Positions 42,254-50,648 of a stretch of DNA of 64,000 bases are shown here, in pieces. Numbering within the stretch: the stretch's first letter is position 1; every line of letters begins with the position of its first letter. Source of the stretch: Verrucomicrobiia bacterium (GTDB lineage: Bacteria > Verrucomicrobiota > Verrucomicrobiia > Opitutales > Cerasicoccaceae); the NCBI GenBank assembly GCA_030425485.1, contig JAUIAM010000012.1, positions 31,268 to 95,267 of the forward strand, in the 5' to 3' direction. A program made the position numbers and the translations under genes. The notes beneath the pieces were generated by a model. That model was not told where the DNA came from and did no database searches. It worked only from the letters and a program-made list of their open reading frames with translations.

Positions 42254-43753
42254 ATGCTGAATGCTTTTCTCAACTGTTTGAAGATACCCGAGCTGCGGGC
42301 CCGTATTTTTACGACCTTTGGCTTTATATTCATCGCCCGTATCGGCGCGGCTATTCCGCTGCCGGGGGTCAACCCTGAGCCGCTTCAGCGCTTCTACGAG
42401 TCGCAGTCTTCCAACGCCATCCTCGGTTTGTTCAATATGTTCACCGGGGGTGCGTTGTTTAACGGTGCTGTCTTTGCCCTGGGGATCATGCCGTACATCA
42501 GTGCGTCCATTATCCTCCAGCTGATGACCGCCGTCGTGCCTACACTTGCCCGCCTCCAGCAGGAGGGCGAGATCGGCCGCCAAAAAATTACCCAGTACAC
42601 GCGCTACCTGACGATTGGTATCGCTCTGGTGCAGGGTCTGCTCATGACGCTTGCCCTGAGTAATTACCCGGAGAAGATTTTCCCGGGCTATGACATGGCA
42701 ACGTGGGGCCCGATCGTCATCATGCAGAACCAGTTCTGGTTCATCCTGACTTCGACCCTCTTCCTCACGGGGGGCACCATCCTCCTGATGTGGATCGGTG
42801 AGCAGATCACACAGAAGGGTGTCGGTAACGGTATCTCGCTCTTGATTACGATTGGTATCATTGCGGACTTCCCGAATGCCATCATGGCTGCCTACAGCCT
42901 GGTCACCGCTCCCGAGGGTGCGGAAACCACGATGAGCATTCCCGTGGCCATGCTGATGGTTTTCCTCTTCATTGCCGTGGTGGCAGGCATCGTGGCGGTG
43001 ACCCAGGCCGTGCGCAAAATACCTGTGCAGTACGCCAAGCGTGTGGTGGGCCGCAAGGTCATGGGGGGGCAGAGTTCCTTCCTGCCGCTCAAGGTCAACT
43101 ACTCGGGTGTGATGCCGGTAATCTTCGCCAGCGCGATCCTGCTCTTCCCGGGCCAGATCCTGGAAATGCTTTACGGCGCAACAGACATCGAATTCTTCCG
43201 CAGCGCAGCGCAGGTGTTCAATCCGCAGAAGGTGTGGTACTTCCTCATCTACACGCTGCTGATTCTCGGCTTCAGCTACTTCTGGGTTTCGATCATGTTT
43301 AAGCCAATCCAGATCGCGGACGAGTTGAAGAAGAACGGTGGCTACATCCCGGGGGTTCGTCCTGGTGAGCCCACGGCTAAGTTCCTCGACTTCGTCATGA
43401 CGCGCCTGACCCTGGCTGGTTCCATTTTCCTGGCCGCTATCGCGCTCTTCCCGAACCTGATCATGATGACGCAGGACATCCCCCAGAGCATTGCCCTGTT
43501 CTTTGGCGGTACGGGTACGCTGATTGCCGTCGGTGTCATGATCGACAGCATGCGTCAGATCGAAACTTACCTTTTGCAGCGTCACTACGACGGCTTCCTG
43601 AAAAAGGGCCGCAGCCGCTCACGAGCCAGTGCACGCACCAAGCAGCTCGTCGACACCTCTGAGCTAAAGAACCTCGGAGCCCTGTGGACCCCGTTGACCA
43701 TTATTTTCATCGTAGGCCTTGTTAGCTGGGTGCTGCGCGAGTTCGTACTCTAG
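42254..43753 (+). CDS. secY: Preprotein translocase subunit SecY
   Basis: SecY is the protein-conducting channel, with ten membrane segments. The 499 residues start with LNAFLNCLKIPELRARIFTT and contain GAIFNGAV-like TGGALFNGAVFALGIMPYI, the plug region near GAAIPLPGVN, GTILLMWIGEQITQKGVGNG and GYIPGVRPGEPTAKFLD. It is longer than E. coli SecY (443), mainly because of a larger periplasmic loop around residues 305-335 and a longer C-terminus with a basic SRSRASARTK stretch. Confidence 0.98.
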   Translation: MLNAFLNCLKIPELRARIFTTFGFIFIARIGAAIPLPGVNPEPLQRFYESQSSNAILGLFNMFTGGALFNGAVFALGIMPYISASIILQLMTAVVPTLARLQQEGEIGRQKITQYTRYLTIGIALVQGLLMTLALSNYPEKIFPGYDMATWGPIVIMQNQFWFILTSTLFLTGGTILLMWIGEQITQKGVGNGISLLITIGIIADFPNAIMAAYSLVTAPEGAETTMSIPVAMLMVFLFIAVVAGIVAVTQAVRKIPVQYAKRVVGRKVMGGQSSFLPLKVNYSGVMPVIFASAILLFPGQILEMLYGATDIEFFRSAAQVFNPQKVWYFLIYTLLILGFSYFWVSIMFKPIQIADELKKNGGYIPGVRPGEPTAKFLDFVMTRLTLAGSIFLAAIALFPNLIMMTQDIPQSIALFFGGTGTLIAVGVMIDSMRQIETYLLQRHYDGFLKKGRSRSRASARTKQLVDTSELKNLGALWTPLTIIFIVGLVSWVLREFVL

Positions 43754-43761
43754 GTTTTTCG

Positions 43762-44550
43762 ATGCTGCGTCACGCTAGCTACAGCCCCCCGGTCAAAAAT
43801 GCAGCCGAAATTCTCGCTATGCGGGAAGCCTGCACAGTGGCCGCTACGGTGCTTGATCGTCTTTGTGACTTTGTCGCCCCGGGCGTGAACACCTACGACA
43901 TCGATCAGGAAGGCAAGCGTTTGATGGCTGAGCTCGGCTGCGAAAGTGCCTGCTACAATTACCAGATTGGTAACAAATCTTTCCCCGCTTACACCTGCCT
44001 GTCCGTCAACGACGAGATCGTTCACGGTATTGGTGACCTGAAAACCGTACTGGCGGAAGGTGACAACATCACGGTGGACGTCGTCATCCGCTATAACGGT
44101 TGGATTGGTGACAATGCACGCACGGTGATCGTGGGCGAGGGGAGTGAGGAAATGCAGCAGTTGGTCGCCACGACCGAAGAGGCATTTTACAAAGGGATGG
44201 CACAGGCGCGATCCGGCAAGCGGGTGGGGGATATTTCCAACGCCATTCAACGCTTTGTCGAGTCGAAGGGCTACACCCTGGTGCGTGAATTTGTGGGCCA
44301 CGGCGTCGGCACAGGCATGCACGAGGAGCCCCAAGTCCCAAATTTTGGACGTCGCGGAACCGGTGATCGGCTCCGTCCCGGCATGACCTTGGCCATCGAG
44401 CCTATGGTTAATGCGGGGAAGGCGGCCATCCGGATGTCTAACAATGGTTGGACAGCCCACACGCGTGATGGGAAGCCCGCGGCCCATTACGAGCACACCG
44501 TCCTCATCACTGAGGGCGATCCAGAAATTTTAACAATTCCAAAAAAATAA
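43762..44550 (+). CDS. map: Methionine aminopeptidase, type I
   Basis: The enzyme removes the initiator methionine. The 262 residues contain the metal ligands of the pita-bread fold: Asp in VDVVIRYNGWIGDNARTV, His in FVGHGVGTGMHEEPQVPN, and Glu in LAIEPMVN and HTVLITEGDPE. It lies nine bases after secY, the usual place. infA and rpmJ, which often follow, are not present: only 72 bases separate map from rpsM. Confidence 0.97.
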   Translation: MLRHASYSPPVKNAAEILAMREACTVAATVLDRLCDFVAPGVNTYDIDQEGKRLMAELGCESACYNYQIGNKSFPAYTCLSVNDEIVHGIGDLKTVLAEGDNITVDVVIRYNGWIGDNARTVIVGEGSEEMQQLVATTEEAFYKGMAQARSGKRVGDISNAIQRFVESKGYTLVREFVGHGVGTGMHEEPQVPNFGRRGTGDRLRPGMTLAIEPMVNAGKAAIRMSNNGWTAHTRDGKPAAHYEHTVLITEGDPEILTIPKK

Positions 44551-44622
44551 CTTTTCAAACGGGAAAAACCTGTTACTTTTTTCGTTTTCCCAATTTTCTA
44601 GACCCTCCAAATACTTAACTTT

Positions 44623-44997
44623 ATGCCGCGTTTACTTGGTGTAGATATTCCCTCAAATAAGAAGATCGAATTTTCCCTGCAGTACATCTACGGGATCGGT
44701 CCTCAACGTGCACGCATGCTCTGCGACGAAGCCGGCATTGATCCGAATGCGCGCGCCCACACTCTCAGTGAAGAAGAGCTGAACAAGATCGTTCACCTGC
44801 TGACTGAAAAGGGCATTAAGGTAGAAGGTGACCTCCGTCGTGAAGTAACCGGCAACCTCAAGCGCCTTCAGGCCATTCGCTGCAACCGCGGCATCCGTCA
44901 CCAGCGCGGTCTGCCCGTTCGCGGCCAGCGCACCCAAACTAACGCACGCACCCGTAAGGGCGGTCGCCGTACCGTCGGTGTTATCAAGAAGAAGTAA
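44623..44997 (+). CDS. rpsM: Ribosomal protein S13
   Basis: S13 contacts the large subunit and P-site tRNA. The 124 residues include MPRLLGVDIPSNKKIEFSLQ, YIYGIGPQRARMLCDEAGID, GIRHQRGLPVRGQRTQTNAR and TRKGGRRTVG. Confidence 0.98.
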   Translation: MPRLLGVDIPSNKKIEFSLQYIYGIGPQRARMLCDEAGIDPNARAHTLSEEELNKIVHLLTEKGIKVEGDLRREVTGNLKRLQAIRCNRGIRHQRGLPVRGQRTQTNARTRKGGRRTVGVIKKK

Positions 44998-45009
44998 CTT
45001 TCTCCACCC

Positions 45010-45576
45010 ATGAGCGAAGAAGAAAAGAAGCAAGTTGCTGCTGAGCAGCCGGAAGCCACCCAGCCCAAGGCTGAGGTAAAGCAGGAAGCCCCCAAGACTG
45101 AGGCTCCCGCCGCAGATGCCGCAGAAGGCGCTGAAGGTGAGGAGAAGAAGTCGGGTCAGCCGACCGCCCAAGACCTCCTCAGTGAGGGTCTCGGCGAGGT
45201 AAAGATCCGCAAGGCCAAGGGCAGCAAGAATATCCACTCGGGTATTTGTCACGTGCTCGCCACGTTTAATAACACCAAGGTTACCTTTTCCGACCAGAGC
45301 GGTAATGTCATCTCGTGGTCGAGCTCCGGCAAGTGCAACTTCCGCGGTTCCCGCAAGTCGACTGCCTATGCCGCTCAGGTGGTTACGCAGGACGCTGGCC
45401 GCGTCGCCATGTCACACGGTCTGAAGGAAGTTACGGTTAAGGTCAATGGCCCGGGCATGGGTCGCGATTCCGCTATCCGCGCCCTGCAGTCCCTCGGCCT
45501 GAACGTCCTCTCCATTGTTGACGTGACTCCGATCCCGCACAACGGTTGCCGCGCTCCCAAGCGTCGCCGCGTCTAA
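45010..45576 (+). CDS. rpsK: Ribosomal protein S11 with an acidic N-terminal extension
   Basis: S11 lies on the platform near the mRNA exit. The standard body begins near residue 62 ([20 protein letters not shown]) and includes [32 protein letters not shown] and the final [12 protein letters not shown]. The first 60 residues are a low-complexity Glu/Ala/Lys/Pro-rich tail ([16 protein letters not shown] and on) absent from typical 129-residue S11. The GTG or ATG inside that could give a short form is not evident; only the ATG at 45010 fits. Confidence 0.97.
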   Translation: MSEEEKKQVAAEQPEATQPKAEVKQEAPKTEAPAADAAEGAEGEEKKSGQPTAQDLLSEGLGEVKIRKAKGSKNIHSGICHVLATFNNTKVTFSDQSGNVISWSSSGKCNFRGSRKSTAYAAQVVTQDAGRVAMSHGLKEVTVKVNGPGMGRDSAIRALQSLGLNVLSIVDVTPIPHNGCRAPKRRRV

Positions 45577-45594
45577 TTCTATTTCACACAATCC

Positions 45595-45620
45595 CTCGCC
45601 GGGGATGGCAAGCCGGCGAG
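45595..45620 (+). promoter_or_regulatory. Hairpin between rpsK and rpsD
   Basis: CTCGCCGG (45595-45602) pairs with CCGGCGAG (45613-45620), an 8-bp perfect stem with a 10-base loop. No T-run follows. It could be an S4 recognition site or an RNA-processing signal; neither is shown. The loop end GGCAAG-CC resembles copy 3 of the post-stop repeats. Confidence 0.45.
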
Positions 45621-45656
45621 ATGAAAACCCGACTGCCACTCAGATAAATAACCATT

Positions 45657-46265
45657 ATGGCTCGTTATACCGGACCAACCACCCGCATCAACCGCCGCTT
45701 CGGCCAGGCAATCTTTGCCCCGAGCAAGGCATTCGAACGCAAGCCGCACCCTCCCGGCATTCACGGCCCACGTCTGCGCCGCAAGATCAGCGACTACTCG
45801 ATCGGCCTGAACGAGAAGCAAAAGCTTCGCTATATGTTCGGCCTGACTGAAAAGCAGTTCCGTCGTACTTTTGACAAGGCGAAGAGCCAACGCGGCGTTA
45901 CCGGTGAGGTCTTCCTCCAGCTGCTCGAGACACGCCTGGATAACGTTATTTATCAACTGGGTCTGGCCCGCTCCCGTCAGGCAGCACGCCAGTTTGTGTG
46001 CCACGGCCACATCCAGGTCAACGGCCAGAAGGTCGACATCCCCAGCTTCGAGGTCAAGCCGGGCGACATCATCGAAGTACGCGACCGTACCTCTTCCCGC
46101 CAACTGGCCACTCGCAACCTCGAGGACAGCCAGTATCGCACCGTACCTGCCTGGCTTGCTCTGGATGCTGACGCGCTTCGTGCTACCGCCAATCGCCTTC
46201 CCACTACGGAAGAGATGGAGCAGGGCATCAATCTCCAGGTCATCGTCGAGTTCTACAGCCGCTAA
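45657..46265 (+). CDS. rpsD: Ribosomal protein S4, zinc-free form
   Basis: S4 starts small-subunit assembly. The 202 residues include MARYTGPTTRINRRFGQAIF, EKQKLRYMFGLTEKQFRRTF and the S4 domain LETRLDNVIYQLGLARSRQA with HGHIQVNGQKVDIPS. The N-terminal cysteines of zinc-binding S4 are absent. Confidence 0.98.
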   Translation: MARYTGPTTRINRRFGQAIFAPSKAFERKPHPPGIHGPRLRRKISDYSIGLNEKQKLRYMFGLTEKQFRRTFDKAKSQRGVTGEVFLQLLETRLDNVIYQLGLARSRQAARQFVCHGHIQVNGQKVDIPSFEVKPGDIIEVRDRTSSRQLATRNLEDSQYRTVPAWLALDADALRATANRLPTTEEMEQGINLQVIVEFYSR

Positions 46266-46322
46266 TCGCTCAGAGAGCGATTTGTCGTGCCACTCATTTA
46301 ACAACCATTCCCTACACGCATT

Positions 46323-47378
46323 ATGAGCACTGTCGAAGAAGCCACCGTCGCCGAGCAGAATGCCTCCAGCCCCGCCGCGCCTAAGCGCCTGGGCAAGTTT
46401 GAACTCCCAAAGCGATTGATCAAGGACGAGGAGACCGCCTCCGACACGTTTGCCGTGTTTACCGCCGAGCCGTTTGAGACGGGCTACGGCCACACCATCG
46501 GTAACTCCCTGCGCCGCGTATTGCTCAGCTCCATCGAAGGGGCAGCCATCAGCAGCGTAAAGATTGACGGAGTCGACCACGAATTCCAGAGCATCGAAGG
46601 CGTTATCGAAGACGTCACCGACGTGGTGCTGAACCTGAAAAAAGTTCTGCTTACCTGCCACAGCCGTGACGGTGCCCGCCTCCTGATCGATGTCGACAAG
46701 GAAGGGGCCGTAACCGCTGGCGATATCAAGGAAGACACCAATGTCAAGGTGCTCAACCCTGATCACGTCATTTGCCACCTCGACAAGAAGCGCCGCTTTG
46801 TGGCCGAGATCGACGTCAAGGTTGGTCGCGGTTTCGCTACGGCTGACGAGAACAAGCGCGAAGAGCAGCTCATCGGTCTTATTCCGATCGACTCACTTTT
46901 TAGCCCGGTAACCCTCGTCAAGTACTCCGTCCAGCAGACCCGTGTTGGTCAGATGACCGACTACGACCGCCTCATTCTCGAGGTGAACACCGACGGTCGC
47001 ATCAGCCCGGATGACGCACTCAAGGAAGCTGCCGCTATCTTGCGTCACCACCTCGATGTCTTCGACGAAGTCAGCCATGAGAAGGTAGAGTTTGAAAGCG
47101 AAAGCAAGGAGATCAGCGAAGAGCAAAATCGCCTGCGCAAGCTCCTTAACATGAGCGTTAACGAAATCGAACTCTCCGTTCGCGCCGCTAACTGCCTCAA
47201 CAACGCAAACATCACCACCGTGGGTGAACTCGCTATGAAGAGCGAGCAGGAGATGCTGAAGTACCGCAACTTCGGTAAGAAGTCCCTCAACGAGATCAAG
47301 GCAAAGCTCGAGCAGCTCGGCCTGTCCCTCGGCATGAAGCTGGACGAGCGCCTCCTCGAAAAACCCCTCAACGACTAA
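46323..47378 (+). CDS. rpoA: RNA polymerase subunit alpha
   Basis: Alpha dimerises to start RNA polymerase assembly. The 351 residues have the N-terminal domain (FTAEPFETGYGHTIGNSLRR, VLLSSIEGAA), a linker, and the C-terminal domain that binds UP elements (LSVRAANCLNNANITTVGEL, KYRNFGKKSLNEIKAKL). The first 35 residues before the core are a non-conserved Glu/Ala-rich tail. Confidence 0.98.
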   Translation: MSTVEEATVAEQNASSPAAPKRLGKFELPKRLIKDEETASDTFAVFTAEPFETGYGHTIGNSLRRVLLSSIEGAAISSVKIDGVDHEFQSIEGVIEDVTDVVLNLKKVLLTCHSRDGARLLIDVDKEGAVTAGDIKEDTNVKVLNPDHVICHLDKKRRFVAEIDVKVGRGFATADENKREEQLIGLIPIDSLFSPVTLVKYSVQQTRVGQMTDYDRLILEVNTDGRISPDDALKEAAAILRHHLDVFDEVSHEKVEFESESKEISEEQNRLRKLLNMSVNEIELSVRAANCLNNANITTVGELAMKSEQEMLKYRNFGKKSLNEIKAKLEQLGLSLGMKLDERLLEKPLND

Positions 47379-47399
47379 TTTTTTTACCCGTTACGCAAA

Positions 47400-47966
47400 A
47401 TGCGCCACCAGAAACATCGTCACCAACTCGGCGTCAAGACAGCCCACCGCGGCGCGTTGATGGCTAACTTGGCCACCGCCCTGTTCACTCACGGTCGTAT
47501 CCAGACCACCCTGGCTAAGGCCAAGGCCCTCCGCCCGTTCAGCGAAAAGCTGATTACGCTGGCCGTTAAGGCTGCCAACACGGAAGATCCCGCTAAGAAG
47601 CTGCACTTCCGCCGCCTGGCTATTGCACGCGTTCGCGATAAGGATGCGGTGAAGAAGCTCTTCGACGAGCGCGTCACCGAGTTCACTGCTCGCAGCGGGG
47701 GCTATACCCGCATTTACAAGCTCGTCCCCCGTCTGGGTGATGCCGCCGATATGGCTATCATTGAGCTGATCGCAGGCGACGACGAGGGCTACGGCAAGCC
47801 GAAGCGCAAGAAGGCCAAGGCAAAGAAGTCGACTGCCAAGAAGAAGGCTGTCGAAGCCAAGGAAGAAGAAGCGCCAGCGGCTGAGGAGGAAGCTCCCGTC
47901 GCCGAGGCCAAGGAAGAAGCACCTGCTGCTGAAGCCGAAAAGACAGAGGAAGAGACCAAGCAGTAA
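47400..47966 (+). CDS. rplQ: Ribosomal protein L17 with a Lys/Ala/Glu-rich C-terminal tail
   Basis: L17 surrounds the tunnel exit. The standard body (MRHQKHRHQLGVKTAHRGAL, TTLAKAKALRPFSEKLITLA, YTRIYKLVPRLGDAADMAII) ends near residue 128. A tail of about 60 residues follows, first Lys/Ala-rich (KRKKAKAKKSTAKKKA) and then Glu/Ala/Pro-rich. It is the last gene of the alpha operon. Confidence 0.97.
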   Translation: MRHQKHRHQLGVKTAHRGALMANLATALFTHGRIQTTLAKAKALRPFSEKLITLAVKAANTEDPAKKLHFRRLAIARVRDKDAVKKLFDERVTEFTARSGGYTRIYKLVPRLGDAADMAIIELIAGDDEGYGKPKRKKAKAKKSTAKKKAVEAKEEEAPAAEEEAPVAEAKEEAPAAEAEKTEEETKQ

Positions 47967-47997
47967 GTTTGACTCCAGCATGACCTTTTAACCATCG

Positions 47998-48036
47998 CGA
48001 CGCGACTCCAAGCCTGGACGCGTCGCTTTGTTTTTT
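47998..48036 (+). terminator. Rho-independent terminator of the ribosomal protein cluster
   Basis: GCGACGCG (47998-48005) pairs with CGCGTCGC (48019-48026), followed by TTTGTTTTTT. The stem begins 32 bases after the rplQ stop. Confidence 0.9.
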
Positions 48037-48043
48037 GACTGTC

Positions 48044-48277
48044 GTGATCGCCATTGATTTTTCCGTTTTCGCCTTTCTGTACGTCAGCGTAGGTGTGGCT
48101 ATGATACTGGGTTTGTGGTTTTACTACGACCGCCGGGATAAGTCGCTTTATGATCGCGTTCGCGTGCGCACGGCGTTTCATTGCGTCAAGTGCGGCACGC
48201 TCTACACTGAGCAGGGGGAGCACGATCATGCAATTTGTCCCCACTGTGGCTTCGAAAATGCTAAATTAAAATTTTAA
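48044..48277 (+). CDS. Small membrane-anchored zinc-ribbon protein
   Basis: This 77-residue protein has one N-terminal membrane segment (FAFLYVSVGVAMILGLWFYY), a positively charged stop (DRRDKS) and a zinc ribbon: CVKCGTLYTE, then CPHCG, with His residues between. I prefer the GTG at 48044, because the TTG at 48035 lies inside the U-run of the terminator. It ends nine bases before guaA. The function is unknown; it may be a redox or RNA-linked accessory protein. Confidence 0.7.
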   Translation: MIAIDFSVFAFLYVSVGVAMILGLWFYYDRRDKSLYDRVRVRTAFHCVKCGTLYTEQGEHDHAICPHCGFENAKLKF

Positions 48278-48286
48278 TATTCCGCT

Positions 48287-49825
48287 ATGTCCCAAACCAT
48301 CGCAGTTCTTGATTTCGGTTCCCAGTATACGCAGGTCATCGCTCGCCGCATCCGTGAGTGTAGTGTCTACTCGAAGATCTATCCCTTCGCCACCAAGGCT
48401 GAAAAGCTAAAGAAGGACGGGGTTGTCGGTATCATTCTCTCGGGCGGTCCCAGCAGCGTGCTGCTAAAGGATTCGCCGCGCCCCGATCCGGCTATTTTCA
48501 AGCTGGGGGTGCCCGTGCTTGGCATTTGCTACGGGCTCCAGCTCATCGGGCACATGCTTGGGGGCAAGGTGGAAAAAAGCACACACCGTGAGTTCGGCAA
48601 GGGCATGCTATCGGTCAAGAAAAAGGGTAAGCTGCTGGCTGGCCTCCCGAAGCAGCTCAAGGTTTGGAATTCGCACGGTGACCGTGTGATCGAGCTTCCC
48701 AAGGGTTTTGAAGGCATCGCCTCGACCGAGAACTCCAGCGTCGCGGTCGTGCAGGATGCCAAGCGCCATATCTACGGTATGCAGTTCCACCCCGAGGTGG
48801 TGCACTCTGAGCGAGGGATCGAGGTGATTAAAAACTTTCTGGTCGGGATCTGTAAGTGCAAAGGCGACTGGCAGATGTCTGACTACGTCGATCAGGCCGT
48901 GCAGAATATCCGCGATACCGTGGGTGATAAGCGTGTGATTCTTGGCCTTAGCGGTGGGGTGGATTCTTCCGTGGCCGCAGCGCTTATCCATAAGGCTATC
49001 GGCGATCAGTTGACCTGTGTTTTTGTCGACAATGGCCTGCTGCGCAAGAACGAGCGTCAGAAGGTTGAACAGATTTTCCGTGAAAATTTCCACATCGATC
49101 TTCGCGTGGCCAAGTCCGGCCCCCGCTTCCTTAAGGCGCTCAAGGGCGTTACGGACCCGGAGAAGAAGCGCAAGATCATCGGCCGCGAATTCGTCAAGGT
49201 GTTCGAAGAGACGATCAAGAGTGTCGGGCATGCGGACTATCTCGCGCAGGGAACGCTCTACCCGGACGTCATTGAGAGTGTCGCGATCGGGGGTAACCCA
49301 GCCGCGCTTATCAAGAGCCACCACAATGTGGGCGGCTTGCCCAAGCGCATGAAGCTCAAGCTGCTTGAGCCGTTGCGTGAACTCTTTAAGGACGAAGTCC
49401 GCGCCCTCGGTGAAGAGCTCGGTCTGACCCGCGAGATGGTTTGGCGTCATCCTTTCCCCGGTCCCGGCCTGGGCGTACGCGTCATCGGCGAGATCAAGCA
49501 GAAGTACCTCAAGATTCTCCGCGAGGCTGACCATATCCTGCTGGAGGAGATGAAGCGCTCCGGCTATTACGACAAAGTCTGGCAAGCCTTCTGTGTATTT
49601 CTTCCCGTGCAGACGGTAGGTGTCATGGGTGACGAACGCACCTACGACTATGTTATCGCCGTGCGTGTGGTGGAGAGTCTGGACGCGATGACGGCGGACT
49701 GGGCCCACATCCCGCACAGTATCCTGCAGACGATTTCCACCCGCATTATCAACGAGGTATCGGGCGTCAACCGTGTGGTGCTCGACATCAGCTCCAAGCC
49801 CCCCAGCACGATCGAGTGGGAGTAG
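48287..49825 (+). CDS. guaA: GMP synthase (glutamine-hydrolysing)
   Basis: GuaA aminates XMP to GMP. The class I amidotransferase domain has the nucleophile Cys81 (GICYGLQ) and the His/Glu of [10 protein letters not shown]. The ATP-pyrophosphatase domain has the PP-loop [11 protein letters not shown], and the C-terminal dimerisation domain ends with the conserved KPPSTIEWE. The 512 residues match the family length. Confidence 0.98.
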   Translation: MSQTIAVLDFGSQYTQVIARRIRECSVYSKIYPFATKAEKLKKDGVVGIILSGGPSSVLLKDSPRPDPAIFKLGVPVLGICYGLQLIGHMLGGKVEKSTHREFGKGMLSVKKKGKLLAGLPKQLKVWNSHGDRVIELPKGFEGIASTENSSVAVVQDAKRHIYGMQFHPEVVHSERGIEVIKNFLVGICKCKGDWQMSDYVDQAVQNIRDTVGDKRVILGLSGGVDSSVAAALIHKAIGDQLTCVFVDNGLLRKNERQKVEQIFRENFHIDLRVAKSGPRFLKALKGVTDPEKKRKIIGREFVKVFEETIKSVGHADYLAQGTLYPDVIESVAIGGNPAALIKSHHNVGGLPKRMKLKLLEPLRELFKDEVRALGEELGLTREMVWRHPFPGPGLGVRVIGEIKQKYLKILREADHILLEEMKRSGYYDKVWQAFCVFLPVQTVGVMGDERTYDYVIAVRVVESLDAMTADWAHIPHSILQTISTRIINEVSGVNRVVLDISSKPPSTIEWE

Positions 49826-49898
49826 GGGTAAGCTTTTGTGAGCGGCACTTTTTTCTTCGCCACCTGTCCTATTTTCGATTAGTACTCTCATTCACATT

Positions 49899-50648
49899 AT
49901 GCGCATCTTACCCCTTATATCCCTTAGTTTTTTTCTCACCCCTCTGCTCCACGCAGCAGAGGCCCAGCTTGACGATGTTATTGCTCAGGCCCGTGGGCTT
50001 CTCGGCACGGAGGAAGCGCTGACGAGTGTCGAAACGCTGCACTACAGCGGTACGGTGCTCGACTCCGAGGGTGCAGTTATCGATACGATCGAGCTTTACT
50101 TCAAAAAGCCGTACTTCCAAAAGCTCATCATCGAGAATGACAAAGTGCGCCGCACCACTGCGGTGAATATTTCCGAGGGCTTTATTGAAGTCATCGACAA
50201 AGAGGACGAAAAGAACAGCGGTATCCTTATCCTGGATGCGGCCCGTGTGCGTCGCCTGATCGCCAATGCGGTGGAAAACCTCTACTACTACCAGGGGCCG
50301 AAGCAGCGTCCCGGGGGCAAGATCGAGCTCCTCGGCACGAAGACTGTTCACGGCAAACAGTGCTACGAGGTGAAGTTCAGCTACCCGAGCGGCCTGTTTT
50401 ACGTGCGCTATTTTGATGTCGAGGACGGGTCCATTGTTTCGACGATCAACGGCGAGACGAACATGGAGAACATCGAGACTGACGTAATGGTCATCGACGG
50501 CATTCGTTTTCCCAAGAAAATCGCCAGCTACGACGAGGAGGGCGACCTCTTGCGCACCGTCGTTTTTGAGGAAATCACCGTAAATGAGCCTTTGGATAAT
50601 TCTATCTTTGAATTTCCCGGCCTTCCGGCTTCAATGAGGCCGCAATGA
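49899..50648 (+). CDS. Exported LolA/LppX-fold-like protein
   Basis: This 249-residue protein has a signal peptide (residues 1-19, MRILPLISLSFFLTPLLHA). The mature part is a run of amphipathic strands typical of the outer-membrane lipoprotein carrier fold: SVETLHYSGTVLDSEGAVI, KPYFQKLII, GKQCYEVKFSYPSG and IRFPKKIASYDEEGDLL. It resembles the LolA-like superfamily but the assignment is by pattern only. Its TGA overlaps the hisD start (ATGA), so it is translationally coupled to a histidine biosynthesis gene, with no obvious functional link. Confidence 0.65.
   Translation: MRILPLISLSFFLTPLLHAAEAQLDDVIAQARGLLGTEEALTSVETLHYSGTVLDSEGAVIDTIELYFKKPYFQKLIIENDKVRRTTAVNISEGFIEVIDKEDEKNSGILILDAARVRRLIANAVENLYYYQGPKQRPGGKIELLGTKTVHGKQCYEVKFSYPSGLFYVRYFDVEDGSIVSTINGETNMENIETDVMVIDGIRFPKKIASYDEEGDLLRTVVFEEITVNEPLDNSIFEFPGLPASMRPQ

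Noticed and set aside
44551..44622. rpmJ or infA between map and rpsM
   Set aside because: The gap is 72 bases, shorter than any L36 or IF-1 gene.
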